A stretch of DNA of 64,000 bases, taken from NCBI RefSeq assembly GCF_004357765.1, contig NZ_SMTE01000014.1:105850-169849 (forward strand), in the 5' to 3' direction. Below, one piece after another: positions 27,839 through 36,274 of the stretch. The position numbers and the translations under genes are program-made. This DNA is from Pseudomonas putida (GTDB lineage: Bacteria > Pseudomonadota > Gammaproteobacteria > Pseudomonadales > Pseudomonadaceae). Under the pieces are notes generated by a model. That model worked only from the letters and a program-made list of their open reading frames with translations. It was not told the DNA's origin and made no database searches. The number at the start of each line of letters is the position of its first letter. The first letter of the stretch is position 1.

Positions 27839-28852
27839 ATGACCGATCACGCTCTGTTGCTGGTCAACCTGGGTTCCCCAGCTTCCACTTCGGTTGCCGA
27901 TGTGCGCCGTTATCTCAATCAGTTCCTCATGGATCCCTACGTCATCGACCTGCCATGGCCGGTGCGGCGCCTGCTGGTATCGCTGATCCTGATCAAGCGC
28001 CCCGAGCAGTCGGCGCATGCCTATGCTTCGATCTGGTGGGAGGAAGGCTCGCCGCTGGTGGTGCTGACCCGCCGCCTGCAGGCGGCAATGGTCGAACACT
28101 GGCCCCATGGCCCGGTGGAAATCGCCATGCGCTATGGCCAACCGGCCCTGCCCGAAGTGTTGGCCCGTCTTGCCGCTCAAGGCGTGCGCAAGGTCACCCT
28201 GGCGCCGCTGTATCCGCAATTTGCCGACAGCACCGTGACCACCGTGGTGGAGTTGGCGCGCCAGACCCTGGCCGAACGCTCGTTGCCTCTGGAACTACGA
28301 GTATTGCAGCCGTTCTACGAGCATCCCGAATATATCGAGGCGTTGGCCGCCAGTGCGGCACCCTACCTGGAGCAGGACTACGATCACCTGCTGCTGAGCT
28401 TCCATGGCTTGCCCGAGCGGCATCTGAAGAAGCTCGACCCCACGGGAACCCACGATTTCCAGGCGGCCGACTGCTGCCAGGATGCCAGCGCCGAGATGCG
28501 AGCGGTGTGCTATCGCGGCCAGTGCCTGGCCACCGCCAGGGCGTTCGCGACGAAGATGGGCATCGCCGAGGGCAAGTGGTCGGTGTCGTTCCAGTCGCGC
28601 CTGGGGCGGGCCAAGTGGATCGAGCCCTATACCGAGGCGCGTCTCGATGAGCTGGCCAAGGCCGGGGTGAAGAAGCTGTTGGTGATGTGCCCGGCGTTCG
28701 TCGCCGACTGCATCGAAACCCTCGAAGAAATCGGCATGCGCGGTAGCGAGCAGTTCGTCGAGGCGGGAGGCGAGGAATTGGTCTTGGTGCCGTGCCTGAA
28801 CGACCACCCGCAGTGGGCGAGTGTGTTGGCGGGGATGTGCGAGAAAGTCTGA
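27839..28852 (+). CDS. hemH: Ferrochelatase
   Basis: Inserts Fe(II) into protoporphyrin IX to make protoheme. The 337-residue protein has LLLVNLGSP at the N-terminus, the metal-site His in [12 protein letters not shown] (about residue 186) and [17 protein letters not shown] with the catalytic Glu near residue 300. Behind the epimerase gene by 13 nt. It shares the porphyrin pathway with hemA at 16280; being next to a light-stress regulon fits the phototoxicity of porphyrins. Confidence 0.97.
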   Translation: MTDHALLLVNLGSPASTSVADVRRYLNQFLMDPYVIDLPWPVRRLLVSLILIKRPEQSAHAYASIWWEEGSPLVVLTRRLQAAMVEHWPHGPVEIAMRYGQPALPEVLARLAAQGVRKVTLAPLYPQFADSTVTTVVELARQTLAERSLPLELRVLQPFYEHPEYIEALAASAAPYLEQDYDHLLLSFHGLPERHLKKLDPTGTHDFQAADCCQDASAEMRAVCYRGQCLATARAFATKMGIAEGKWSVSFQSRLGRAKWIEPYTEARLDELAKAGVKKLLVMCPAFVADCIETLEEIGMRGSEQFVEAGGEELVLVPCLNDHPQWASVLAGMCEKV

Positions 28853-28870
28853 GTGTCTGAGCGGGCCTTA

Positions 28871-28918
28871 TCGCCGGCAAGTTGGCTCCTACACGTGTAG
28901 GAGCCCGCTTGTCGGCGA
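28871..28918. repeat. REP-like 48-nt palindrome between convergent hemH and uraA
   Basis: The core is a perfect 22-bp palindrome (28884-28905, arms GGCTCCTACAC/GTGTAGGAGCC, no loop). It is flanked by arms TCGCCGGCAAG and CTTGTCGGCGA that pair with one mismatch. Composition and location between convergent genes are typical of Pseudomonas REP elements, which can also terminate transcription in both directions. Confidence 0.8.
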
Positions 28919-28931
28919 TGAAGACGAGGGC

Positions 28932-30206
28932 TCAAGACACCTGGTCGTCGAGTTTCTTGTGCTTCCAGCTGTCGTTGCCGGGCAGGATGAGGTTCAGGGC
29001 AATCGCGACCACGGCGCACAGGGCGATGCCTTTGAGGCCCCAGTCATCCGGGCCGTCGCCGCTGCCGACCAGCACGCCGCCGATACCGAACACCAGCGTC
29101 ACGGACACGATCACCAGGTTGCGTGCCTCGGCCAGGTCGACCTTGTGGCGGATCATGGTGTTCATGCCTACCGCGGCGATGGAGCCGAACAGCAGGCAGA
29201 GGATGCCACCCATCACCGGCACTGGAATGCTCTGCAGCAGCGCGCCGAACTTGCCGATGAACGCCAGCGTGATGGCGAAGATCGCCGCCCAGGTCATGAT
29301 CTTCGGGTTGTAGTTCTTGGTCAGCATCACCGCGCCCGTCACTTCGGCGTAGGTGGTGTTGGGTGGGCCGCCGAACAGACCGGCTGCGGTGGTGGCCAGG
29401 CCATCGCCGAGCAGGGTGCGGTGCAGGCCAGGTTTCTTCAGGTAGTCACGACCGGTCACACTGCCGACTGCGATTACCCCGCCGATGTGCTCGATGGCCG
29501 GGGCCAGCGCCACCGGGACGATGAACAGGATCGCCTGCCAGTTGAACGCGGGGGCTGTGAAGTTGGGCAGCTCCAGCCAGGGCGCGGCGGCGATCTTCGC
29601 GGTGTCGACGACGCCAAAGGCGAACGACAGGGCAAAGCCGACCAGCACGCCGGCAATGATCGGCACCAGGCGGAAGATGCCTTTGCCGAACACAGCCACG
29701 ATCAGGGTGGTCAGCAGGGCAGGCATGGAAATCAGCATGGCGGTCTTGTACGGCAGCAATACGCTGCCGTCACCGGCCTTGCCCATGGCCATGTTGGCGG
29801 CGATCGGGGCCATGGCCAGGCCGATGGAGATGATCACCGGGCCGATCACCACCGGCGGCAGCATGCGGTCGATGAAACCGGTGCCCTTGATCTTCACCAT
29901 CAGGCCCATGAAGGTGTACACGAAGCCTGCGGCCATGACCCCGCCCATGGTCTCGGCCAGGCCGAACTGGCCTTTGGCGAGGATGATCGGGGTGATGAAG
30001 GCGAAGCTCGAGGCCAGGAACACTGGGACCTGTCGGCCGGTGACCAGTTGGAACAGCAGGGTGCCGATACCGGCCGTGAACAGCGCCACGTTCGGATCGA
30101 GGCCGGTGATCAGCGGCATCAGCACCAGGGCGCCAAATGCCACGAAGAGCATCTGCGCGCCGGAAACGACCTGGCGCCAGAGCGGGTCGTTGAAGCCGTC
30201 CTGCAT
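28932..30206 (-). CDS. uraA: Uracil permease (NCS2 family)
   Basis: Inner-membrane uracil:proton symporter of 424 residues with about 12-14 hydrophobic segments. NCS2 features are visible: LTGRQVPVFLASSFAFI, the substrate-site region with Glu in ALAPAIEHIGGV, and GGPPNTTYAEVTGA. Two nt after upp, so uptake and phosphoribosylation of uracil are encoded together. Confidence 0.95.
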   Translation of the reverse strand: MQDGFNDPLWRQVVSGAQMLFVAFGALVLMPLITGLDPNVALFTAGIGTLLFQLVTGRQVPVFLASSFAFITPIILAKGQFGLAETMGGVMAAGFVYTFMGLMVKIKGTGFIDRMLPPVVIGPVIISIGLAMAPIAANMAMGKAGDGSVLLPYKTAMLISMPALLTTLIVAVFGKGIFRLVPIIAGVLVGFALSFAFGVVDTAKIAAAPWLELPNFTAPAFNWQAILFIVPVALAPAIEHIGGVIAVGSVTGRDYLKKPGLHRTLLGDGLATTAAGLFGGPPNTTYAEVTGAVMLTKNYNPKIMTWAAIFAITLAFIGKFGALLQSIPVPVMGGILCLLFGSIAAVGMNTMIRHKVDLAEARNLVIVSVTLVFGIGGVLVGSGDGPDDWGLKGIALCAVVAIALNLILPGNDSWKHKKLDDQVS

Positions 30207-30208
30207 GG

Positions 30209-30847
30209 TCAGGCGTCCTTCTGCTTGGTGCCGAAGATCTTGTCGCCGGCATCGCCCAGGCCCGGGATGATGTAGCCATCCTCGTTCAGACGCTGGTCGA
30301 TCGAGGCGGTGTAGATCCGTACGTCCGGGTGGGCCTTCTCGACCGCCTCGATGCCTTCGGGGGCGGCGACCAGGACCATGGCGCGGATATCACGGCAGCC
30401 GGCTTTCTTCAGCAGATCGATGGTGGCGACCATCGAGCCGCCGGTGGCGAGCATCGGGTCGATGATCAGGGCCAGGCGCTGATCGATTTCCGGGGCGAGC
30501 TTTTCCAGGTAGGTATGCGCTTCGAGGGTTTCCTCGTTGCGGGCAACGCCCACGGCACTGACCTTGGCGCCAGGGATCAGGCTGAGCACGCCGTCGAGCA
30601 TACCGATGCCGGCGCGTAGAATCGGTACGACGGTGATCTTCTTGCCGGCAATCTTCTCGACCGGCACTTTGCCGCACCAGCCGTCGATTTCGTAGGTTTC
30701 CAGGGGCAGGTCCTGGGTCGCTTCGTAGGTCAGCAGCGCGCCAACTTCCTGGGCGAGCTCGCGAAAATTCTTGGTGCTGATGTCGGCGCGGCGCATCAGG
30801 CCGAGCTTGTGGCGGATCAGCGGGTGGCGGATCTCACGAGTGGGCAT
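30209..30847 (-). CDS. upp: Uracil phosphoribosyltransferase
   Basis: Converts uracil and PRPP to UMP. The 212-residue protein has [12 protein letters not shown] at the N-terminus, the PRPP loop [12 protein letters not shown] (about residues 130-141), and the uracil-binding [16 protein letters not shown] near the C-terminus. First gene of upp-uraA; divergent from hpt across a 161-nt region. Confidence 0.97.
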   Translation of the reverse strand: MPTREIRHPLIRHKLGLMRRADISTKNFRELAQEVGALLTYEATQDLPLETYEIDGWCGKVPVEKIAGKKITVVPILRAGIGMLDGVLSLIPGAKVSAVGVARNEETLEAHTYLEKLAPEIDQRLALIIDPMLATGGSMVATIDLLKKAGCRDIRAMVLVAAPEGIEAVEKAHPDVRIYTASIDQRLNEDGYIIPGLGDAGDKIFGTKQKDA

Positions 30848-30883
30848 AGGGGGGGCTCCGAAAGGCGGGCAAAAAAACCGCGC

Positions 30884-30895
30884 TAGATTAATCTA
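30884..30895. repeat. 12-bp palindrome TAGATTAATCTA in the upp/hpt divergent region
   Basis: Perfect 12-bp palindrome 37 nt upstream of upp and 113 nt upstream of hpt. It could be part of a promoter or a regulator site for the divergent salvage genes; nothing identifies a regulator. Confidence 0.3.
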
Positions 30896-31008
30896 TTCAG
30901 CCTGTGCTGTCGTGCAGTCATTCTGCACGTTAGTCCATAAACGCTTGATCTGTGACGAGCGGATGCGTACCTTTGCCCGCTTTTCCAAATTGCCCCCCGG
31001 AGAGCGCC

Positions 31009-31566
31009 ATGTCCGCTGATCTCGAGCACATCCGCCAAGTCATGCGCGAAGCAGACTGCCTGTACAACGAAGCCGAGGTCGAAGCCGCCATCGCCAAGGT
31101 CGGCGCGCAGATCAGCGAAGACCTGCATGACAAGAACCCGGTCGTGTTCTGCGTGATGAACGGTGGCCTGATCTTCGCCGGCAAGCTGCTGACCCACCTG
31201 CAGTTCCCGCTGGAAGCTTCGTACCTGCACGCGACCCGCTACCGCAACCAGACCAGCGGCGGCGAACTGTTCTGGAAGGCCAAGCCGGAAGTGTCGTTCA
31301 TCGACCGCGACGTGCTGATCGTCGACGACATCCTCGATGAGGGGCACACCCTCAGCGCCATCATCGAGTTCTGCAAGCACGCCGGTGCGCGTGCCGTGCA
31401 CACCGCCGTGCTGATCGACAAGGATCACGACCGCAAGGCCAGCCCGGATCTCAAGGCCAGCTATATGGGCCTGCCGTGCGTCGACCGTTACATCTTCGGT
31501 TATGGCATGGACTACAAGGGCTACTGGCGCAACGCCAACGGCATCTTCGCCGTCAAAGGGCTGTGA
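31009..31566 (+). CDS. hpt: Hypoxanthine-guanine phosphoribosyltransferase
   Basis: Purine salvage enzyme forming IMP or GMP from the base and PRPP. The 185-residue protein has FCVMNGGLIFAGKLL and the PRPP motif VLIVDDILDEGHTLSA (about residues 103-118), whose adjacent acidic pair is diagnostic. ATG at 31009 has GGAGAG upstream. Annotation as HPRT is by family; substrate preference between hypoxanthine and guanine is not readable. Confidence 0.95.
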   Translation: MSADLEHIRQVMREADCLYNEAEVEAAIAKVGAQISEDLHDKNPVVFCVMNGGLIFAGKLLTHLQFPLEASYLHATRYRNQTSGGELFWKAKPEVSFIDRDVLIVDDILDEGHTLSAIIEFCKHAGARAVHTAVLIDKDHDRKASPDLKASYMGLPCVDRYIFGYGMDYKGYWRNANGIFAVKGL

Positions 31567-31575
31567 CAGGCGCAG

Positions 31576-31600
31576 GCCTGCCTGCAGGGCGCAGGCAGGC
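31576..31600. terminator. Hairpin between convergent hpt and M48 peptidase genes
   Basis: Perfect 10-bp stem GCCTGCCTGC/GCAGGCAGGC with a 5-nt loop. No T run follows on either strand, so it may slow polymerase or protect mRNA 3' ends rather than act as a classical terminator. Confidence 0.45.
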
Positions 31601-31620
31601 TTGCGGCCAGATGAGGTGGG

Positions 31621-32436
31621 TTACTTCTTCGCAGCCTGGTACAGCGGCATCACTTTCGGGATGGCCGCCTGCAGCGAGGCGATCCGGCTGCTCGATGCCG
31701 GGTGGGTGCTCATGAACTCGGGCGGTGCGCCTTCGGACGCTGCGCTCATCTTGTTCCAAAGGGTGATCGCGGCATTCGGGTCATAGCCGGCGCGGGCGGA
31801 GAGCTCCAGGCCGATCAGGTCGGCTTCGTTCTCATTGGAGCGGCTGTTGGGCAGGGTCATCGCATAGTTGACCACCTGATCCGCCAGACCCAGGGTGTCA
31901 TCTCCCAGTCCAAGCAGGGCGCCGGCCCCCTGGCGGGCCATGGCCACGCCATAGGCCTTGGACATGGCTTCTCGGCTGTGCTCGCGCAGGGCGTGGGCGA
32001 TCTCGTGGCCGACCACTGCGGCGATCTCGGCATCGGTCAGCTTGAGCTGGTCGATCAGGCCGGTGTAAACGATGATCTTGCCGCCAGGGCCGCAATTGGC
32101 ATTGAGCTCGTCGCTCTTGATCACGTTGACTTCCCAGTCCCATTGCGCGGCATCCGGACGGAACTGCGGCGCCTGGGCGATCAGGCGGGTGGCGATGGCC
32201 TGGACGCGCTTGGCATCGCTGCTCGATTTGTCCAGCACGCCTTTGGTTTTCGCCTCGCCGAGGGTTTCGGTGTACGACTGGGCGTACATCTGGTTGACCT
32301 CATCGGTCGAAAGCATGCTGAACATGTACTGCTTGCGTTCGACCCCGACGGCGCCGCCGCTGGTGGTGTTCACCGCCTGGCAGCCGGCCAGCAGGATGCT
32401 GGCGCTCAGGACGCTGACAACAAATGACTTACGCAT
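31621..32436 (-). CDS. M48-family periplasmic metalloprotease lipoprotein
   Basis: Zinc endopeptidase of the Ste24/HtpX-like M48 family, 271 residues. It has a lipoprotein signal with lipobox LLAGC (Cys19) and the zinc motif HEIAHALREH (HExxH, about residue 133). The third ligand Glu lies in NENEADLIGLEL, and it ends with STHPASSSRI, the M48 C-terminal motif. It resembles LoiP/YggG-type envelope quality-control proteases. ATG at 32436 with GGGAG is preferred to the GTG at 32445. Single gene. Confidence 0.93.
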   Translation of the reverse strand: MRKSFVVSVLSASILLAGCQAVNTTSGGAVGVERKQYMFSMLSTDEVNQMYAQSYTETLGEAKTKGVLDKSSSDAKRVQAIATRLIAQAPQFRPDAAQWDWEVNVIKSDELNANCGPGGKIIVYTGLIDQLKLTDAEIAAVVGHEIAHALREHSREAMSKAYGVAMARQGAGALLGLGDDTLGLADQVVNYAMTLPNSRSNENEADLIGLELSARAGYDPNAAITLWNKMSAASEGAPPEFMSTHPASSSRIASLQAAIPKVMPLYQAAKK

Positions 32437-32536
32437 GAAAAACACTCCCTTTTTTGCATGGCGGTATCCTAGGCGCAGTCGCCTGGGGCGGCTATAGCCG
32501 CACGGAAGATTTATTTCGGCAAGACGCCCCCAACCT

Positions 32537-33157
32537 TCAGGCGGGCGTCAGACACTCCGGGGCATCCAGCTTGGGGTCGTTGACGAAATGCGCCAGGGCC
32601 CGCTCGCGCAGCGTTGCAGGCGGGCTGGCGAGCAGCTCGTGTAGCCGTGACAGCGGAGTGTCGGGATCCAGCCACGCCGCTTGTCCGGCTTCATCGAGGA
32701 TCAGAGGGCGACGCTGGTTCATCGCTGCCTGGGTGACCACCGCACAACTCAGCCAGACTTGGTCCTGCACCGGGTAGGCTTCCCACACGGCAGCGAAATA
32801 CAGTGACGAACCTTCACCTGGGGTCAGCCAGTAGGGGCGCTTGCGTACCGAGCCGCGCCATTCGTAGAAGCCGTTGGCAGGCATCAGGCAGCGCCGTTGG
32901 CGCAAGGCTTCGCGGAACATGGGCTGTTCGGCCAGGGTTTCGGCACGGGCATGGGCCGGGGTGCGGGACAGGTCGGTGAGCCAGGCCGGGGTCAGCCCCC
33001 AGCGCGCCTTGGCCAACTGCGGCTGGCCGTCGATCTGGCGTTGAATCAGCACCGAGGCACCGGGCGAGATGTTCCATTGCGCAGGCTGGCCTTCGGGAAA
33101 GCCTGGCAGATTGGCCAGGGCCTGGGGCCAGCGAAACAGGGCGTAGCGTCCACACAT
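32537..33157 (-). CDS. SRAP-domain protein (YedK/HMCES-like) with exchanged active-site residues
   Basis: SOS-response-associated peptidase family protein, 206 residues. In the family, Cys2 forms a thiazolidine crosslink to abasic sites in single-stranded DNA. Cys2 (MCGRYALF) and Glu99 (NGFYEW) are present. The positions equal to E. coli YedK Asn75 and His160 are His69 (in AHARAET) and Asn147 (in MNQRRPLIL), a reciprocal exchange. Whether activity is kept is unknown. Last gene of a minus-strand trio, 15 nt after the DUF2007 gene. Confidence 0.9.
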   Translation of the reverse strand: MCGRYALFRWPQALANLPGFPEGQPAQWNISPGASVLIQRQIDGQPQLAKARWGLTPAWLTDLSRTPAHARAETLAEQPMFREALRQRRCLMPANGFYEWRGSVRKRPYWLTPGEGSSLYFAAVWEAYPVQDQVWLSCAVVTQAAMNQRRPLILDEAGQAAWLDPDTPLSRLHELLASPPATLRERALAHFVNDPKLDAPECLTPA

Positions 33158-33172
33158 GGGCGAATTGAGAAC

Positions 33173-33433
33173 CTAGCAGATCAAGGTACCGGGAACATGC
33201 TCCGGTTCGTCGCCGGCAAGCGGCTGGGCATCATTGTACGCATCGATCAGCTGCCGTGCGTAGTCGGCCTGCTCGTCCGGCACGGCCAGGCCAAGCAGGC
33301 CGTGCACCGGCAGCTCGCCGACAGCGCCGATCAGGTCGCGGCCGATCAGGTGGACATCCACGCCCTCGCTGGCGAGCATACCCATCAGCATCTGCGCTTC
33401 GAGCAGGTTTTCCGGTTCGTAGATTCTGCGCAT
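33173..33433 (-). CDS. DUF2007 small protein
   Basis: 86-residue cytosolic protein. MRRIYEPENLLEAQMLMGMLASEG and the DVHLIGRDLIGAVGELPVHGLLGLAVP region are typical of DUF2007, a PII-like putative signal-transducing fold with no established ligand. Its start overlaps the stop of the CPXCG gene by 1 nt (TGATG), so the two are coupled. Confidence 0.88.
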   Translation of the reverse strand: MRRIYEPENLLEAQMLMGMLASEGVDVHLIGRDLIGAVGELPVHGLLGLAVPDEQADYARQLIDAYNDAQPLAGDEPEHVPGTLIC

Positions 33434-33618
33434 CAGGCATCGTCCTCACGTCTGACATCGAGCATCCATTCGTCACCGTGGACCTGCAGAATGAACAGGA
33501 CCGGTCGACAGCATACCTGGCAGTCCTCGATGTATTGCTGATCGCCGCCGGAAAGGTCGATCGTGGTTTCCACCCGCTCGCCACAATAAGGACAATCGTA
33601 GAAGTCGGTTTCCAGCAT
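33433..33618 (-). CDS. CPXCG-motif cysteine-rich zinc-ribbon protein
   Basis: 61-residue protein with two cysteine pairs, CPYC (residues 9-12) and CQVC (about 33-36), plus an additional Cys, as in the CPXCG family of small zinc ribbons. Function unknown. ATG at 33618 gives the family N-terminus MLETDFYDCPYCGE; the long frame running upstream to 35046 is antisense to the acyltransferase gene and is rejected. Confidence 0.87.
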   Translation of the reverse strand: MLETDFYDCPYCGERVETTIDLSGGDQQYIEDCQVCCRPVLFILQVHGDEWMLDVRREDDA

Positions 33619-33738
33619 CGCGGCCTCCGCGCTGACTTGTGCGTATAATTGCCGATCTGTCTTCAGGGCCTGTGCGTGTCCGAGCCGTTTCTTGGGCCCT
33701 CCCTGAATTATTACCCTAGCCGTTTCCAACAAGAGAGC

Positions 33739-34908
33739 ATGATGGGCGAATTCGATGCCATCCGACCGTACGACGACGCTGAGGTCCCTGCCGTTCTGGC
33801 GCGCCTGCTCAGTGACCCGGCATTCCTCGATATCCTCACCCACTTCCGCTTCCCGCGTGCTGCGGGTGCCTTCGGCTGGCTGCTCAAGCCGCTGATCGCC
33901 CGCCGCCTGCGCCAAGAGTTCGCTGGTGTCACCTGCGTCGCGACCCTGCAGGACAAAGTCGAGTACTACGTCGACCGGACCATCGACCGCGCTACCGACG
34001 GGGTGACCTACTCGGGCGTCGAGCAGCTCAAGTCGGGCACCGCCTACCTGTTCCTGGCCAACCACCGGGACATCGTCATGGACCCGGCTTTCGTCAATTA
34101 CGCGGTGTACCACGCCGGTCTGCCCACGCCGCGGATCGCCATCGGTGACAACCTGCTGCAGAAGCCCTTCGTCAGTGACATGATGCGCCTGAACAAGAGC
34201 TTCATCGTGCACCGTTCGATCAGCGGCCGCCGCGAGAAACTCGCCGCCTATCAGTTGCTGTCGGCCTACATCAATCACTCGATCCGCAACGACTGCGTGT
34301 CGATCTGGATCGCCCAGGCCGAAGGGCGGGCGAAGGACGGCGACGATCGTACCGATTCGGCGATCCTCAAGATGTTCCACATGAGCCGTAAGGACGAAGC
34401 ATTCGGCGCGGTGATCCAGGGTCTGAACCTGATTCCGGTTTCGATCAGCTACGAATACGACCCCTGCGACCTGGCCAAGGCTCGTGAGCTGTATATCCGC
34501 GCCACCACCGGTACCTACAAGAAGGCGCCGGGTGAGGACGACAACAGCATCGCCAAAGGCATTACCGGCTACAAGGGCCGGGTGCACATCAACTTCGCCC
34601 CGCCGGTGACCGAGTACTACGAGGACACCAAGCAATTGGCACAGGAAATCGATCGGCAGATCCTCGGTGGTTACCGGCTGTTCCCGGTGCACTACCTGGC
34701 TTACGCGATGTGGGACGAAAAGGACGAAGCCCTGCAGGTGCCGAGCGCCGAGAAGCTGTTCCCGGCAGACGAGTTGGCCAAGGCCAGAGAAGAGTGGCAG
34801 CGCCGCCTGGACGCCTGTCCGGTCGAACAACGGCCTTACCTGGTATTGCAATACGCGACCCCGGTGCGCAATCAGTACCAGGTCAGGCAGCAGGCGCCAG
34901 TGGCTTGA
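33739..34908 (+). CDS. Glycerolipid acyltransferase-like protein (PlsC/LPLAT superfamily)
   Basis: 389-residue membrane-associated protein with an LPLAT-type acyltransferase core (about 90-290). Motif I reads NHRDIVMD, so His and Asp are separated by five residues instead of four. FIVHRSISGRR resembles motif II, and AEGRAKDG takes the place of the EGTR block. Probable acyl transfer to a glycerophospholipid or related acceptor; the substrate is unknown. ATG at 33739 or 33742, with AAGAGAG upstream. TATAAT at 33644-33649 is a possible -10. Confidence 0.82.
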   Translation: MMGEFDAIRPYDDAEVPAVLARLLSDPAFLDILTHFRFPRAAGAFGWLLKPLIARRLRQEFAGVTCVATLQDKVEYYVDRTIDRATDGVTYSGVEQLKSGTAYLFLANHRDIVMDPAFVNYAVYHAGLPTPRIAIGDNLLQKPFVSDMMRLNKSFIVHRSISGRREKLAAYQLLSAYINHSIRNDCVSIWIAQAEGRAKDGDDRTDSAILKMFHMSRKDEAFGAVIQGLNLIPVSISYEYDPCDLAKARELYIRATTGTYKKAPGEDDNSIAKGITGYKGRVHINFAPPVTEYYEDTKQLAQEIDRQILGGYRLFPVHYLAYAMWDEKDEALQVPSAEKLFPADELAKAREEWQRRLDACPVEQRPYLVLQYATPVRNQYQVRQQAPVA

Positions 34909-34939
34909 ACCGCCAGGGGCCGCAACGCGGCCCCACAGT

Positions 34940-35200
34940 TCAGACCCAGGTGCTGAACCAGGACAGCAGCAGAGCCATGGCCAGGCACGAGAAACCGAGG
35001 ATGTAGTAGTAGCGCGGCACGCGTTGATCGACTGCGTCCACCACACCTTCGTCCACCGCCAGTCGTTCGCGGGCCATCGCCTCGCGGCGCCGTGCGCTTT
35101 GCAGCAGCAAACCGCCTGGGCAGGTCAGCACTAATGCCAGCAGATTGATCAGCTTGGTCGGATGGGCGGCCAGGAACCCCCAAAGCACGTGCAAGGACAT
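34940..35200 (-). CDS. Small two-helix membrane protein of unknown function
   Basis: 86 residues with two predicted transmembrane helices: about 13-32 (TKLINLLALVLTCPGGLLL) and about 66-84 (YYYILGFSCLAMALLLSWF), joined by a charged cytoplasmic loop (ARRREAMARERLAVDEG). I do not recognise a family. ATG at 35200 with AGGTTG upstream; the frame to 35284 lacks support. Convergent with the acyltransferase gene (31 nt apart). Confidence 0.75.
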   Translation of the reverse strand: MSLHVLWGFLAAHPTKLINLLALVLTCPGGLLLQSARRREAMARERLAVDEGVVDAVDQRVPRYYYILGFSCLAMALLLSWFSTWV

Positions 35201-35357
35201 CGAGCAACCTCGGTCGGAACATCGGAAGGCTGGCATTCTACCCAAAGCCGACGCCCATGCTCCGGCTTGGCGACCAACTGTCATCTAATTTCATGTGTCA
35301 CACGCTCGTCATCAGAACAGGCCACCCTGTCGGCCTTTCGATCAGACGGAGCTTGTC

Positions 35358-35564
35358 ATGCTGCACGCCGAAAACCAGGACCGCCTTTACCTCGTCGCCC
35401 AGAACGATGAGCAACAGGCGTTGATCGACGGTTTCGCCATCAATGTTCAGGACCGCCAGTGGTTGGTCTATTGTGCGCTGGGAGGGCATGCCCACGACGA
35501 CCTGCCCGAGGTGGATGCCGGTACCGGTGTCAGCGTGCTCGACTTCCATATAGAAGCGGCCTAG
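35358..35564 (+). CDS. Hypothetical small acidic protein
   Basis: 68 residues, soluble and acidic, with no signal or membrane segment (MLHAENQDRLYLVAQNDEQQ at the start, GTGVSVLDFHIEAA at the end). ATG at 35358 is supported by GGAG 9 nt upstream; the frame start at 35295 has no ribosome site. Family not recognised. Convergent with yajG. Confidence 0.68.
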   Translation: MLHAENQDRLYLVAQNDEQQALIDGFAINVQDRQWLVYCALGGHAHDDLPEVDAGTGVSVLDFHIEAA

Positions 35565-35584
35565 GCCGCGATTGCCGTGCGGAA

Positions 35585-35634
35585 ATGCCTGTCGTGGGGT
35601 TTGTGGGGGCTGTGAGATACCTCACGACAGGCAT
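35585..35634. repeat. Perfect 12-bp inverted repeat upstream of a terminator
   Basis: ATGCCTGTCGTG (35585-35596) and CACGACAGGCAT (35623-35634) are exact inverted copies with a 26-nt loop. They directly abut the yajG terminator hairpin, so the short convergent region carries two strong stems in tandem. Confidence 0.6.
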
Positions 35635-35672
35635 AAAAAACCCGCTCCCTGATACCAGGCAGCGGGCTTTTG
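35635..35672 (-). terminator. Terminator of yajG (possibly bidirectional)
   Basis: Stem CCCGCT-c-CCTG / CAGG-c-AGCGGG (35641-35651 and 35656-35666). On the minus strand it is followed by TTTTTT, and on the plus strand by TTTT, so it can serve both yajG and the hypothetical gene at 35358. Confidence 0.85.
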
Positions 35673-35689
35673 GCTCATCCAGGACGCGC

Positions 35690-36274
35690 TTATTCGGCCA
35701 GGACCTGACCGATGGTCGGATCCTTGAACAGGCGGGTGAGGGCGTCGCTGAGCACGTCGCTCACCAGCTTGGTGTTGGTTTCCTGGTTGGGCGCCATGCC
35801 GAAGCGCTGGTCCAGCGAAGCGCCATAGCGGCCACTGTAGCGGCGGCTGGCGTTGGACACGTCGGCACGGAAGGTGGCCCCGATGGTGGCCTCGGTCACG
35901 TACAGGTTGTCCTTGGGCGACTGGTACTTGAGCTCGGCCAGGGTGACGGTGAGCTGCGGCGCATTGCCGGCGTTGGCGGTCGGGGTGAAGCCCAGCAGGC
36001 GCACGGCTGCTTCGGCCTGGGCCTGCAGCTTGGGCACCACGTCGTTGCCGCTGACGCTGATGGTGCTGGTTTCCGGGTACATGCCACCGCGGGTGCCGAG
36101 GGCTTGCGAGGCACGACCGTCAACCACGCGGACCACCACAGGCTGGCCATGGCCGACCGGGGCGAGCTGAGCGGTGAGCTGGGGTTGCGGGCTGAGTTGT
36201 TGCGGGCTGTGGGCACAACCGACCAGGCTGAGGCTGGCCACGGCGAGCACACCGAACAACAGACGTTGCAACAT
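35690..36274 (-). CDS. YajG-family lipoprotein
   Basis: 194-residue envelope lipoprotein: signal peptide LLFGVLAVASLSLVGC with lipobox LVGC (Cys20), then a conserved YajG domain (VVVRVVDGRASQALGTRGGMY, VPKLQAQAEAAVRLLGF, LTVTLAELKY). Function is unknown; YajG in E. coli lies near ampG. A possible -10 (TATACT, 36309-36314 on the minus strand) lies 35 nt upstream. Confidence 0.9.
   Translation of the reverse strand: MLQRLLFGVLAVASLSLVGCAHSPQQLSPQPQLTAQLAPVGHGQPVVVRVVDGRASQALGTRGGMYPETSTISVSGNDVVPKLQAQAEAAVRLLGFTPTANAGNAPQLTVTLAELKYQSPKDNLYVTEATIGATFRADVSNASRRYSGRYGASLDQRFGMAPNQETNTKLVSDVLSDALTRLFKDPTIGQVLAE

Noticed and set aside
33644-33649. TATAAT before the acyltransferase gene as a firm promoter
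   Set aside because: A good -10 but no -35 at the proper distance and no extended -10, so it is mentioned only in the gene entry.
33433-35046. 537-residue minus-strand frame
   Set aside because: Only its last 61 residues (CPXCG protein) are protein-like. The rest is antisense to the acyltransferase gene.
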